From Alphaproteobacteria bacterium (GTDB lineage: Bacteria; Pseudomonadota; Alphaproteobacteria; Rhodobacterales; Rhodobacteraceae), in assembly GCA_030424865.1 (NCBI GenBank), contig JAUHVR010000002.1, positions 1 to 64,000 on the forward strand: a stretch of DNA of 64,000 bases, in the 5' to 3' direction. Within the stretch, counting starts at the first letter, position 1; every line of letters begins with the position of its first letter. Below are positions 63,972 to 64,000 of the stretch, piece after piece. Below the pieces are notes generated by a model. It made no database searches. It was not told the DNA's origin and saw only the letters and a list, made by a program, of their open reading frames with translations. The position numbers were made by a program, and so were the translations under genes.

Positions 63972-64000
63972 GTCGGCTCGATCGGATGGTTCCTGCTGGT

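Overview
This window looks like a chromosomal segment of a Rhodobacterales alphaproteobacterium of the roseobacter type. The evidence is high GC content, strong similarity of the housekeeping proteins (RecQ, IlvD, RlmN, Smc, AccD) to what I know of that family, typical gene pairs (accD-folC, kbl/tdh, def-def-fmt, ispH with rnhA), and intergenic motifs of the GGGATATTTTTGGC kind. I see no rRNA, tRNA, CRISPR array or prophage. The only hint of a mobile element is 17 codons at the left edge that resemble the start of an IS5-type transposase.

Layout. 0-9 kb: a Lys-Pro repeat secreted protein, the ribosome-rescue factor ArfB, a queuosine-precursor transporter (YhhQ), a minus-strand cell-envelope/transport operon (thioesterase, MFS, MepA, phytase-like esterase), YggT, RecQ and YaaA. 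9-19 kb: a hybrid histidine kinase and the bacterial alpha-2-macroglobulin/PBP1c pair. 19-25 kb: thiolase, an XRE-cupin regulator, and a threonine-degradation operon (kbl, a CysK-like enzyme, tdh) behind three tandem 16-bp palindromes. 25-29 kb: asparaginase, IalB-like protein, a WYL regulator with its small partner, RlmN, and a candidate free-standing sRNA. 29-37 kb: accD-folC, a desaturase, ilvD, and several roseobacter-type hypotheticals. 37-45 kb: a putrescine uptake and catabolism cluster (potFGHI, puuB-like oxidase, GntR regulator, spuC-like transaminase) whose two divergent promoter regions share a TTTGATCA motif. 45-52 kb: glutathionyl-hydroquinone reductase, a degenerate receiver, a lytic transglycosylase, a 31-residue membrane peptide and Smc. 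52-55 kb: acetyltransferase, lipoprotein, and a multi-span membrane protein under two ATTC-N8-GAAT operators of the SqrR/BigR (sulfide/persulfide) type. 55-64 kb: GntR regulator, PatB/MalY-type aminotransferase, def, a catalytically degenerate second deformylase, fmt, two YeaQ-like membrane proteins, a ClpP-fold/SH3 secreted protein, and a six-gene overlapping minus-strand operon beginning with ispH.

Most of the window is ordinary core genome. The less ordinary signals are regulatory or small: the SqrR-type operators, the sRNA unit at 29.0-29.2 kb with promoter and terminator, the small membrane peptide at 48 kb, a tiny ORF with a 14-nt perfect match to the 16S anti-Shine-Dalgarno tail at 1.2 kb, and a five-hairpin intercistronic array inside the putrescine operon. 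Among proteins, the deformylase paralogue without its catalytic residues and the threonine dehydrogenase that has lost its structural zinc ligands stand out. All assignments are from reading the sequence; no database search was possible.
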